Shown here: piece by piece, positions 39,853 to 48,189 of the stretch
Numbering within the stretch: position 1 is the stretch's first letter
Layout of the letters: each line of letters begins with the position of its first letter
Source of the DNA: Flavobacterium keumense
GTDB taxonomy: Bacteria > Bacteroidota > Bacteroidia > Flavobacteriales > Flavobacteriaceae
DNA length: 64,000 nt
Direction: 5' to 3'
NCBI RefSeq assembly: GCF_029866485.1
Contig: NZ_CP092332.1
Span: 1,240,001 to 1,304,000, forward strand
Made by a program: the position numbers and the translations under genes
The notes under the pieces: model-generated
What the model was told of the DNA's origin: nothing
Seen by the model: the letters and a program-made list of their open reading frames with translations, nothing else
Databases searched by the model: none

Positions 39853-40194
39853 TCGTACTTCGTAAATTGTAACACACCCCTAGCCCCTATAACTCTAGTT
39901 TTTATTGTTTTTTTGGAATCGTTGAATCTTCGATTTCAAGAAAGGAATGTCTACTATTAAATAGACGAATTGGTACATTTTCAAATGAATACATTTTATG
40001 ATTCGTATTTTCTCCAGAAGCGTCTCTTTTGTGCCTCTTTCTTCTCACTAATTTTAGTGATATTTTGTTTTTTATTTTTGGCTATGTTTGTACTTATAAT
40101 TGATAATTAAGGTATTAGAAAAGACAGGATAGTAGTGATAATTTATAGTATCCGTATAGTTTAAAAAACTTACAAAATATTGGTTTATTTTTAC

Positions 40195-40202
40195 TATTTT
40201 TG
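40195..40202 (+). promoter_or_regulatory. -7 promoter element ahead of the cytidylyltransferase gene
   Basis: Perfect TATTTTTG. No good -33 element at normal spacing, so only moderately supported. Confidence 0.4.
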
Positions 40203-40296
40203 CGTTACTTTTACTATCCGTTTTTCAGTTTTTTATGGGACTGGAAACGGCGAAGCTGTGTCTTAAATTCAAATTTTTATTTAAAAATAAAATTAT

Positions 40297-40728
40297 ATGA
40301 GTGCCAAACTAAGAGTAGGAATCACCTTTAGTGCCTTTGATTTATTGCATGCAGGGCATATTACTATGTTGGAAGAAGCCAAAAGGCAATGTGATTATTT
40401 GATTTGTGGCTTGCAAACCGATCCTACTTTGGACCGACCAGATAAAAATCGTCCTGTACAATCGGTAGTGGAGCGATACATTCAATTGAAGGGATGTAAG
40501 TTTGTAGATGAAATTGTGCCGTATGCTACAGAGCAGGATTTGGAAGATATTTTACGTTCATTCAAGATAGATGTTCGCATTATTGGAGACGAATATCAAG
40601 ATAAAAATTTTACAGGTAGAACCTATTGCGAAGACAAAGGGATTGAATTGTATTTTAATAAGCGAGAACATCGTTTTTCTAGTAGCAGCCTTCGTCAAGA
40701 AGTAGCAGAGAAACAGGCTAAAAAGTAG
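40297..40728 (+). CDS. Cytidylyltransferase-like protein (TagD/GCT family)
   Basis: A 143-residue nucleotidyltransferase. The HxGH signature is HAGH (18-21) within FDLLHAGHITML. The second signature appears as RFSSSSLRQEV, in place of the ISTTxLR-type motif. VGITFSAFDLL at the start and IIGDEYQDKNFTGRTYC fit the glycerol-3-phosphate cytidylyltransferase family. It could make CDP-glycerol or another CDP-activated group for the polysaccharide; the substrate is inferred. Confidence 0.75.
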   Translation: MSAKLRVGITFSAFDLLHAGHITMLEEAKRQCDYLICGLQTDPTLDRPDKNRPVQSVVERYIQLKGCKFVDEIVPYATEQDLEDILRSFKIDVRIIGDEYQDKNFTGRTYCEDKGIELYFNKREHRFSSSSLRQEVAEKQAKK

Positions 40729-40803
40729 TTATACCTTATTGGTTGTCAGTTGTTAGTTATCAGTTGTTGGTTGAAATGTTACAACTGTTAAAAAATAGAT
40801 AGT

Positions 40804-41805
40804 ATGAGTTCATCTATTGTGCATGTTATTCTTACTGGGGGAGTAGGGAGTCGTTTGTGGCCTCTCTCTCGAAAAAGTCAGCCCAAGCAATATTTAGAAT
40901 TGTTTGAAGGGAAGTCTTTGTTTGAAATGACTGTGGAACGCAATAGTCATTTAGTCAATCAAGTGATGGTTGTGGGGAATGTGGATAATTGCCATTTGAG
41001 CAAAAAAGTGTTGGAGAAAACGCAAACTACTTACATCAATATTGTAGAGGCTACCCCAAGAAATACGGCTGCAGCCATTGCTTTTGCCGCTTTTGCCGCT
41101 GCACCTGATGCCATTTTAATTGTGACGCCTTCCGATCATATTATTGACGAAATGGATGCCTACAACAGTGCGATTACTGAAGCTATTGCTAAGGCGCAAG
41201 AAGATTATATTGTTACCTTTGGAATTGTACCCACAAAACCTGAAACTGGATTTGGATATATTGAGTATCAAGATGATGCTGTACTTTCATTTCGCGAAAA
41301 ACCGAATAAAGCTACTGCTGTCGATTTTATTTCGAGAGGTAACTTTTTATGGAACAGCGGGATGTTTTGTTTTAAGGCTAAAGTTTTGTTAGAGGAATTG
41401 CATCAATTTGAGCCAACCGTTTTTGAGAAAGCTCAAGCTGCTTGGAAAGCGAATCAAGAAGGACAATTAAATTTGGATTTATCTATGGCTATCCCATCGA
41501 TTAGTATTGATTATGCCGTGATGGAGCGATCTAAAAAAATTAAAGTTGTTGCTTCTGCTTTCAATTGGTCTGACTTAGGATCTTTTGAATCGGTGTACGA
41601 TTATTTGCTCAATCAAGGTCATCCTGTTGATGATCAAGGCAATATGGTGATTGGTACGGATGTCTTTTCCACATTTATTGGATTGAAAAACACCATTTTT
41701 GTCAGCACTCCTGATGCTAATTTGATTTTGCAAAAAGAACAATCACAGGATGTAAAGTATATTTATAATCAATTAGAAAAAGAAAATTCCCAACTACTAC
41801 TATAA
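40804..41805 (+). CDS. manC: Mannose-1-phosphate guanylyltransferase
   Basis: Makes GDP-mannose from mannose 1-phosphate and GTP. It has 333 residues. The nucleotide site is TGGVGSRLWPLSRKSQPKQ (11-29), then ATPRNTAAAIAFAAF, VTPSDHII and FREKPNKATAVDF. The protein ends after the transferase domain, so the C-terminal mannose-6-phosphate isomerase domain of two-domain ManC proteins is missing; a separate isomerase-like cupin occurs at 61860. No GDP-mannose-modifying gene is in the window. Confidence 0.9.
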   Translation: MSSSIVHVILTGGVGSRLWPLSRKSQPKQYLELFEGKSLFEMTVERNSHLVNQVMVVGNVDNCHLSKKVLEKTQTTYINIVEATPRNTAAAIAFAAFAAAPDAILIVTPSDHIIDEMDAYNSAITEAIAKAQEDYIVTFGIVPTKPETGFGYIEYQDDAVLSFREKPNKATAVDFISRGNFLWNSGMFCFKAKVLLEELHQFEPTVFEKAQAAWKANQEGQLNLDLSMAIPSISIDYAVMERSKKIKVVASAFNWSDLGSFESVYDYLLNQGHPVDDQGNMVIGTDVFSTFIGLKNTIFVSTPDANLILQKEQSQDVKYIYNQLEKENSQLLL

Positions 41806-41872
41806 CAATTTAATAATGTAACAATTAAACAATTGATATATTGCTACATTACTTCATTTACAAATTTTTAAT

Positions 41873-44323
41873 ATGAAAAAAATACTATCACTCGCGCTTT
41901 TGTTTTTTGCCTTGATGCAAAGTACACCAATTGTAGCGCAGGATTTGATGAAAGCACAAGATTTAAGTACCTTGAAAGTGGACTATTTGTCGGATACTGA
42001 CTTGGCTAAAATTCGTACGCAGTTAGAAACGAACAAGCTTACCATTGATCAGGCCGAGCAATTGGCTTTATCTAAGGGAATGTCAGCCTCTGAATTTGCG
42101 AAATTAAAAGCACGTTTGGGAATGAAATCGGCAGTTGTAGCCCCTATTAAAAAAGGAAATTTAGAAGGAGAAACTTCAGAAGAGTATGGTCGCAAGCAAG
42201 AACCTATTGTGAACAAAAAGGTAAAAGATACCTTGAATACTCTGGTTTTTGGTTCGGAACTATTTGATACTCCTAGTTTGAATTTTGAGCCTAATCTAAA
42301 ATTAGCTACTCCAGTTAATTATGTTTTAGGACCTGGAGATGAATTGCAAATTAGTGTCTATGGTATCCAAGAATTTAGTGATGCAGTACCTGTTACCGTT
42401 GAAGGGAAGGTCAATATCCAGTATGTGGGTCAAATAGCGGTTTCCGGGATGACTATTGAAGCTGCAAGTGTAAAAATACGCAATGCTATTGCAAGAGTGT
42501 ATAGTACAGTACGTTCAGGACAATCCCAAGTAGGCATTAGTTTGAGTCGCATTCGTACCATTAAAGTGACTTTGATTGGGAGTAAACAACCTGGGAATTA
42601 CTCGGTTTCCTCTTTGGCAACGGTGTATAATGCGTTGTATTTAGGAGGTGGTCCAGCTAAAAATGGCAGCTATCGTAACATTGAGTTGATTCGTAACAAT
42701 AAAGTGTACCGTACTATTGATTTGTACCGTTTTTTGGTGCATGGCAACCAGTCGGATAATATTGGATTGAAGGATAATGATGTGATTCGTATTCCGGCCT
42801 ATAACCAAAGAGTTACGCTTGAAGGGCAGGTAAAACGTCCTGGTATTTTTGAGATGAAATCTGGAGAGAGTTTTCAAGATTTGTTGACATTTGCCTCTGG
42901 ATTTAATGAGTTTGCCTATACTGCATCGGTGAATGTGTTGCAAAAAACAGATAAAGAGTTCAAGGTAAAAGATATTAAAGCGGCCGATTATAAAGTGTAC
43001 AAACCCCGTTCTGGAGATGTGTTTACAGTAGCCAAAATTTTAAATCGTTTTGAAAATCGTATCAAAATTGAAGGGGCAGTTTTTAGACCCAATACCTATT
43101 CTTTTTATGAAGGGATGCGTATTGCTGATTTGATTGCTAAAGCCGATGGACTGAAAGAAGACGCCTATGCGACTCGTGCTACCATTGTGCGTTTGAAATC
43201 GGATTTTACTAAGGAGTCTGTTGCAGTTGATTTAGGAAAAGCGCTTCGCGGAGATGCTCAAGCGAATATTTTGCTCAAAAAAGAAGATGTAGTAACCGTA
43301 TATTCTATCTTGGATTTCAAAGAAGAGTATCAAGTGACTATTGATGGTGAAATTAAAAAACCAGGGACTTATGATTTTAATCCGGCTTTGACTTTGAATG
43401 ATTTACTAGTACAAGCAGGCGGTCTCACGGGTTCAGCATCTAAACGGGTGGAGATTGCTCGTATGATTCAATCGGATGAGGTAAATGAAAAAAGTACGGC
43501 TCGAGTAGCATTATTTAATCTAGAAATTACCCCTGGAAATAATGAACAAGCTGAAAATTTTGTTTTGGCTCCCTTTGATGTAGTCAATATTCGTAGAATG
43601 GCGGTGTACGAAAAGCCAGAGATGGTTAGTGTGACTGGAGCTGTAGCCTATGCTGGTAAATATGTTTTGGCAGATAAAAAAGAAAAGATTTACAGTGTGA
43701 TTCAACGAGCGGGTGGCTTGACCTCTTTGGCAGATGCTAAAGGAGTAAAAATAAAGCGTCCTATTCAAGCCAAACAAATTGAAGATTTAGAAAATGTCAA
43801 TTTTGATGTGACTAAAAATGTAGTCGATGCAGGGATGACTAAAAAAGATACGGTACAGAATAAAGCGCTTAAAAAATTGAAAGAAGAATTGAAATATGCG
43901 ACTATTCCTGTAGATTGGGATCGCATTGTACGTAATCCTAAAAGCCGTACCAATATTACCTTACTTCCTGGAGATGAAATTGAAGTCGCTGCCTTTAGCG
44001 AAAGTGTTAAAGTGACCGGTAATGTATTGTTGACTTCGGAGATTCCGTACAATAGTGGTAGAGGAATTAATTACTATTTGAATGCTGTGGGGGGGACTGA
44101 TGCTAAAGCATGGAAGAAAAAAGCCTATGTAGTGTATCCTAACGGAAAAGCTGCAGTAACGGGATCGTTCTTGTTTTTTAAAACCTATCCTAAAGTAACA
44201 CCAGGTTCTCAAATTATTATTCCTGAGAAGCCTGAGACCAAGAAAATGACAACAGGAGAATGGGTAAGTATTGGAAGTGTCATGACGAGTTTGGCGTTGT
44301 TGATTGTAACGGCGTTTAAGTAA
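41873..44323 (+). CDS. Polysaccharide export outer-membrane protein, Wza-like with multiple SLBB domains
   Basis: An 816-residue protein. A signal peptide (KKILSLALLFFALMQSTPIVAQ) and a helical region (25-90) precede the Poly_export domain (about 145-235, LGPGDELQISVYGIQEF). Several SLBB repeats follow (about 238, 320, 400, 497 and 600, e.g. VTLEGQVKRPGIFEMKSGES and VTIDGEIKKPGTYDFNPALT). The end holds a hydrophobic helix (WVSIGSVMTSLALLIVTAF). No lipobox Cys is present, unlike E. coli Wza. It would form the periplasmic and outer-membrane channel for the polymer. Confidence 0.9.
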   Translation: MKKILSLALLFFALMQSTPIVAQDLMKAQDLSTLKVDYLSDTDLAKIRTQLETNKLTIDQAEQLALSKGMSASEFAKLKARLGMKSAVVAPIKKGNLEGETSEEYGRKQEPIVNKKVKDTLNTLVFGSELFDTPSLNFEPNLKLATPVNYVLGPGDELQISVYGIQEFSDAVPVTVEGKVNIQYVGQIAVSGMTIEAASVKIRNAIARVYSTVRSGQSQVGISLSRIRTIKVTLIGSKQPGNYSVSSLATVYNALYLGGGPAKNGSYRNIELIRNNKVYRTIDLYRFLVHGNQSDNIGLKDNDVIRIPAYNQRVTLEGQVKRPGIFEMKSGESFQDLLTFASGFNEFAYTASVNVLQKTDKEFKVKDIKAADYKVYKPRSGDVFTVAKILNRFENRIKIEGAVFRPNTYSFYEGMRIADLIAKADGLKEDAYATRATIVRLKSDFTKESVAVDLGKALRGDAQANILLKKEDVVTVYSILDFKEEYQVTIDGEIKKPGTYDFNPALTLNDLLVQAGGLTGSASKRVEIARMIQSDEVNEKSTARVALFNLEITPGNNEQAENFVLAPFDVVNIRRMAVYEKPEMVSVTGAVAYAGKYVLADKKEKIYSVIQRAGGLTSLADAKGVKIKRPIQAKQIEDLENVNFDVTKNVVDAGMTKKDTVQNKALKKLKEELKYATIPVDWDRIVRNPKSRTNITLLPGDEIEVAAFSESVKVTGNVLLTSEIPYNSGRGINYYLNAVGGTDAKAWKKKAYVVYPNGKAAVTGSFLFFKTYPKVTPGSQIIIPEKPETKKMTTGEWVSIGSVMTSLALLIVTAFK

Positions 44324-44333
44324 TTTGCGATAT

Positions 44334-44402
44334 ACGATATTAGCTTCGCTCCCCACATACTCTGCTCCAAGTATTCGCAGACTTTGGCTTCGCCTCGGGT
44401 CG
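44334..44402 (+). repeat. 69-bp direct repeat, copy A
   Basis: Matches 62429-62497 at 68 of 69 bases (one C/T difference). It starts ACGATATTAGCTTCGCTCCC and ends CCTCGGGTCG. Confidence 0.9.
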
Positions 44403-44525
44403 AAGTACGATTTAGGAATGTACCAATTTGAAAATGTAATAATGTAACAATGTGTGTATAATAGTACTTTTACTGGAAGAACACAGATTGAAGAAATTAT
44501 AGAAATAATTTACGATATACGAAGT

Positions 44526-44565
44526 ACGATATTAGCTTCGCTCCGTTCGGCTTCGCCTCGGGTCG
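44526..44565 (+). repeat. Shortened copy of the 69-bp repeat
   Basis: The same start (ACGATATTAGCTTCGCTCC) and end (GGCTTCGCCTCGGGTCG) as copy A, with about 29 internal bases missing. Confidence 0.8.
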
Positions 44566-44580
44566 AGGTACGATGTTAGA

Positions 44581-44648
44581 AGTACGATTTACGAAGTTTA
44601 ACCAATACAACTAAAGATTGCCTGACTGCCGCAGGCAGGCTTCTCTGC
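44581..44648 (-). repeat. 68-bp inverted repeat, right copy
   Basis: The exact reverse complement of 39785-39852. It is followed by TTCGCAATGACAGG, another repeat word of these intergenic stretches. Confidence 0.9.
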
Positions 44649-44749
44649 GTTCGCAATGACAGGTAATCGATAACGATAAAATAAATTAACCTGCGAATCA
44701 GCGGTGATAAAATTGCTTCACTGCTTTCGCAATGACTAAACTTAGCGCC

Positions 44750-44769
44750 CTAGCGTCTTAGCGGCAAAA
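44750..44769 (+). repeat. Short repeat before the chain-length gene
   Basis: CTAGCGTCTTAGCGGCAAAA, 19 of 20 bases shared with 39131-39150 ahead of the NusG-like gene. Confidence 0.6.
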
Positions 44770-44791
44770 GCGCCTTAGCGGTAAAAAATAG

Positions 44792-44799
44792 TATTTTTG
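44792..44799 (+). promoter_or_regulatory. -7 promoter element for the polymer-assembly operon
   Basis: Perfect TATTTTTG just before ATGATG at 44801. Transcription would start at about 44803-44806, so the ATG at 44801 probably lies at or before the mRNA start. Confidence 0.5.
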
Positions 44800-44869
44800 A
44801 ATGATGAACAAGGAACAACGAATGTTGAAAAACGAACCATCAACCAACAACTATCAACCAACAACTACA

Positions 44870-45919
44870 ATGGAGAACGACGAAATCACCCTTAAAGAAC
44901 TACTCGAGAAAGCCAAAGAATGGTATTCGTACTTGGTATCACAATGGAAGTTCATTGTGTTAGCGGGTGTAGTAGGAGCGGCTTTAGGGCTTGGCTATTC
45001 TTTTATGAAAAAACCGGTATATACTGCCACCTTATCTTTTGCCTTAGAAGATGAGAAATCAGCAGGAGGAATTAGTGGCGCTCTAGGCTTAGCGAGTTCC
45101 TTGGGGTTTGATTTAGGAGGTAGTGGTGGTGGCGCCTTCTCAGGGGCTAATTTGACCGAATTATTCAAATCTCGCTCTATGGTGGAGCAAACTTTGATGC
45201 AACCGGTATTCGATGGGAAGGATACGATTTCTTTGGCTGAACTATACATTCGTACTCAGGAATGGAGAGAAAAATGGCAAGAAAAACCAAAATTAAAAGC
45301 CATACAATTTCCTCCTTTGACCAAGCAAAAGTACTTTACCCGTGAACACGATAGTATTATGGGCAAGATGTATGAAGATTTGTCTAAGACGAGTTTGACG
45401 GTTGCCCAAAAAGACAAAAAAATATCGATTATCAGTATTGATGTCAAATCAGAGAATGAGGCCTTTGCTAAAGCGTTCTCAGAAACTTTAGCGAAACAGG
45501 TATCGGACTTTTACGTGGATACGAAGAGTAAAAAAGCCCGAATGAATATGGCTATTTTACAAAAGCAAACGGATTCCATTCGTGCTGAATTGAATGGTGC
45601 CATCACTGGAGTGGCGGTAGCTAATGATAATACCTTTATGCTAAACCCTGCCTTGAACGTGAATCGTACGCCTTCGGCAAAACGACAAGTAGACGTACAA
45701 GCCAATACGGCTATTTTAACCGAATTAGTGAAACAAACGGAACTGGCTAAAGTTACCCTGCGCAAAGAAACCCCATTGATTCAAGTGATTGATCGTCCCA
45801 TTTTGCCTCTGCCCAAAGAACAATTTGGAAAAGCCAAAGGGATTGTATTGGGTGGACTATTAGCGGGATTTTTGGTGACCTTGGGTCTAATTTTAAAAAG
45901 AATATTAAATAGTTTATAA
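44870..45919 (+). CDS. Chain-length determinant protein, Wzz family
   Basis: Inner-membrane polysaccharide co-polymerase controlling chain length. An N-terminal helix (FIVLAGVVGAALGLGYSFM) opens the Wzz domain, followed by a long periplasmic helical part (about 100-290), and a C-terminal helix (GIVLGGLLAGFLVTLGLIL) preceded by a proline-rich stretch (IDRPILPLPKEQFGKAKG). There is no cytoplasmic kinase domain. The frame opens at 44801, but the promoter and the repeat-like wording there favour the ATG at 44870 (MENDEITLKELLEKAKEWY), giving 349 residues. Its stop is joined directly to the next ATG. Confidence 0.82.
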   Translation: MENDEITLKELLEKAKEWYSYLVSQWKFIVLAGVVGAALGLGYSFMKKPVYTATLSFALEDEKSAGGISGALGLASSLGFDLGGSGGGAFSGANLTELFKSRSMVEQTLMQPVFDGKDTISLAELYIRTQEWREKWQEKPKLKAIQFPPLTKQKYFTREHDSIMGKMYEDLSKTSLTVAQKDKKISIISIDVKSENEAFAKAFSETLAKQVSDFYVDTKSKKARMNMAILQKQTDSIRAELNGAITGVAVANDNTFMLNPALNVNRTPSAKRQVDVQANTAILTELVKQTELAKVTLRKETPLIQVIDRPILPLPKEQFGKAKGIVLGGLLAGFLVTLGLILKRILNSL

Positions 45920-46885
45920 ATGAAAATACTAATAACAGGTGGGGCTGGATTTATTGGCTCTAATCTTTGCGACTATTTTATTGAAAAAGAATATCAGGTA
46001 GTTTGTCTAGATAATTTTGCAACAGGACATTTGCACAATCTAGATCAAGTAATCAATCATTCTAATTTTACTTTAATTGAAGGCGATATTAGGAAAATCG
46101 AAGATTGCCAAAAAGCAGTGCAAGGAGTTGATTATGTTTTGCATCAAGCAGCCTTAGGGTCTGTTCCTCGATCTATTAAGGATCCCATTACAACTAATGA
46201 AGTGAATGTTTCTGGTTTTTTGAATATGTTGACTGCAGCTCGAGATGCTAAAGTGAAACGTTTTATATATGCAGCTAGTTCCTCAACTTATGGAGACTCT
46301 CAAGGTTTGCCCAAAGTCGAAGATGTTATTGGGAAACCACTTTCTCCTTACGCCATTACTAAATATGTCAACGAACTATATGCCGAAATATTTAGTAAAA
46401 CTTATGGTATTGAGACAATAGGTTTACGTTATTTTAATGTTTTTGGAAGAAAGCAAGATCCAAATGGTGCTTATGCAGCGGTGATACCTTTGTTTGTAAA
46501 GCAATTAATGAACTATGAAAGCCCTGTAATTAACGGAGATGGTAATTACTCAAGGGATTTTACTTACATTGATAATGTGATTCAAATGAATGAATTAGCA
46601 ATTACTACCCAAAATCCTGAAGCTATCAATACAGTATATAATACGGCTTACGGAGACAGAACAACGCTTACACAATTAGTAAAATTATTGAAAGATAATT
46701 TAGCCCTTTTTGATCCTAAAATTGCTGAGGTAGAAGTACTACACGGACCAAATAGAGCTGGAGATATACCTCATTCTTTAGCTAGTATTGACAAAGCAAA
46801 AAATAATTTAGGATACCATCCTCAATATTCTATTGAACAAGGTATTCAAGAAGCGGTTTCTTGGTACTTTCATAATTTAAAGTAA
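45920..46885 (+). CDS. UDP-N-acetylglucosamine 4-epimerase (WbpP/TviC type)
   Basis: A 321-residue extended SDR enzyme. The NAD site is TGGAGFIGS (6-14), the catalytic Ser/Tyr/Lys are in AASSSTYGDS and SPYAITKYVNE (Tyr144, Lys148), and DPNGAYAAVIPLFVKQL is family-typical. With the adjacent TviB-type dehydrogenase it would interconvert UDP-GlcNAc and UDP-GalNAc, or their uronic acids. It begins on the base after the wzz stop, so translation is probably coupled. Substrate assignment is by similarity only. Confidence 0.85.
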   Translation: MKILITGGAGFIGSNLCDYFIEKEYQVVCLDNFATGHLHNLDQVINHSNFTLIEGDIRKIEDCQKAVQGVDYVLHQAALGSVPRSIKDPITTNEVNVSGFLNMLTAARDAKVKRFIYAASSSTYGDSQGLPKVEDVIGKPLSPYAITKYVNELYAEIFSKTYGIETIGLRYFNVFGRKQDPNGAYAAVIPLFVKQLMNYESPVINGDGNYSRDFTYIDNVIQMNELAITTQNPEAINTVYNTAYGDRTTLTQLVKLLKDNLALFDPKIAEVEVLHGPNRAGDIPHSLASIDKAKNNLGYHPQYSIEQGIQEAVSWYFHNLK

Positions 46886-46893
46886 TAGATTTA

Positions 46894-48171
46894 ATGAAAA
46901 AAATAGCAGTTATTGGCCTAGGCTATGTAGGATTACCTCTCGCCCGATTATTTGCCACAAAATACAAAGTAGTTGGTTTTGATATTAATCAAACTCGAAT
47001 TAAAGAACTTCGTGAAGGACATGATGGAACTTTAGAAGTTGAAGATGAAATACTTCAAGCCGTCTTATTAAAAAGTAATCAAAATGAAGGTAATGGACTT
47101 TTCTGTTCCTATGATTTGTCGGATATACAAGAATGTAATTATTACATTGTTACAGTTCCCACGCCAGTGGATAAAAATAATCGACCGGACTTAACACCAC
47201 TTTACAAAGCTAGTGAAACAGTTGGTAAAGTTTTGAAAAAAGGAGATGTCGTTATTTATGAGTCAACAGTATATCCCGGAGCAACCGAGGAAGAATGTAT
47301 TCCCGTATTAGAAAAAGTTTCTGGATTAAAATTCAATGTTGATTTTTTTGCGGGCTATTCACCTGAACGAATTAATCCTGGAGATAAAGAGCATACGGTA
47401 GAAAAAATATTAAAAGTTACTTCAGGTTCTACTCTAGAAATTGGGAAACAAGTAGATGATTTATATAAAAGTGTAATTACTGCTGGAACGCATTTGGCTC
47501 CGAGTATTAAAGTAGCTGAGGCTGCCAAAGTGATTGAGAACTCTCAAAGAGACATCAATATTGCTTTTGTCAATGAGTTGGCTAAAATTTTTAATTTAAT
47601 GAATATTGATACGCATGCTGTTTTAGAAGCCGCTGGAACTAAATGGAATTTTTTACCATTTAAACCAGGTTTAGTAGGAGGGCATTGCATAGGTGTAGAT
47701 CCGTATTATTTAGCCCAGAAAGCACAAGAATTAGGGTATCATCCAGAGATAATACTAGCAGGACGCCGTTTGAATGACAGTATGGGAGAATATGTCGCTT
47801 CACAAGTGGTCAAATTGATGATCAAAAAAGGAATTACTGTTAATGGAGCTTCTTTACTAATGTTAGGGATTACTTTTAAAGAGAATTGTCCAGATGTACG
47901 AAATACAAAAATTGTGGATGTGGTAAAGGCTTTAGATGATTATGGAATTAAAGTAACCATTTACGACCCTGTGGCAAATCCAAATGAAGTGAAGCATGAA
48001 TATGGTTTATGTACAACTTCTATTTTACCTAGTGAGAAATTTGACGCTGTTGTTTTAGGTGTAGCTCATAAAAAGTTTTTAGACATGGATTTATCTTTGA
48101 AACAAAAGGATAATTCAATATTGTACGATGTTAAAAGTATTATTACAAATAAAGTTGATGGATCTCTTTAA
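46894..48171 (+). CDS. UDP-N-acetyl-hexosamine 6-dehydrogenase (TviB/WbpO type)
   Basis: A 425-residue UDP-sugar dehydrogenase. NAD site IGLGYVGLPLA (7-17), YSPERINPGDKEHTVEKI (155-172), and catalytic Cys265 in GGHCIGVDPYYL. These features place it with TviB/WbpO rather than with Ugd. The expected product is UDP-GlcNAcA or, with the epimerase upstream, UDP-GalNAcA. Eight bases separate it from the epimerase gene. Confidence 0.88.
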   Translation: MKKIAVIGLGYVGLPLARLFATKYKVVGFDINQTRIKELREGHDGTLEVEDEILQAVLLKSNQNEGNGLFCSYDLSDIQECNYYIVTVPTPVDKNNRPDLTPLYKASETVGKVLKKGDVVIYESTVYPGATEEECIPVLEKVSGLKFNVDFFAGYSPERINPGDKEHTVEKILKVTSGSTLEIGKQVDDLYKSVITAGTHLAPSIKVAEAAKVIENSQRDINIAFVNELAKIFNLMNIDTHAVLEAAGTKWNFLPFKPGLVGGHCIGVDPYYLAQKAQELGYHPEIILAGRRLNDSMGEYVASQVVKLMIKKGITVNGASLLMLGITFKENCPDVRNTKIVDVVKALDDYGIKVTIYDPVANPNEVKHEYGLCTTSILPSEKFDAVVLGVAHKKFLDMDLSLKQKDNSILYDVKSIITNKVDGSL

Positions 48172-48189
48172 GTAAAGATCTTATAAAGT

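Larger units (their letters stand above)
39620..40296 (+). other. Repeat-rich gene-free stretch before the polysaccharide operon
   Basis: About 680 bases without a credible gene. It holds a degenerate 14-bp tandem repeat (39630-39690), one arm of a perfect 68-bp inverted repeat (39785-39852), runs of GTACTTCGTAAAT-like sequence, and a -7 promoter element at 40195-40202. The untranslated leader of the following gene would be about 90 bases. Confidence 0.7.
44324..44869 (+). other. Repeat-rich gap between the export and chain-length genes
   Basis: About 545 bases with no credible gene. It carries a 69-bp direct repeat (44334-44402) and its shortened copy (44526-44565), the right arm of the 68-bp inverted repeat (44581-44648), and words of the AATGTANCAATTTGAAAATG family. 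The CTAGCGTCTTAGCGG element (44750-44769) and a -7 promoter element come last. Confidence 0.7.

Noticed and set aside
43961..44356. Minus-strand frame of 131 codons at the end of wza
   Set aside because: It is the shadow of the wza coding frame, with no recognisable domain.
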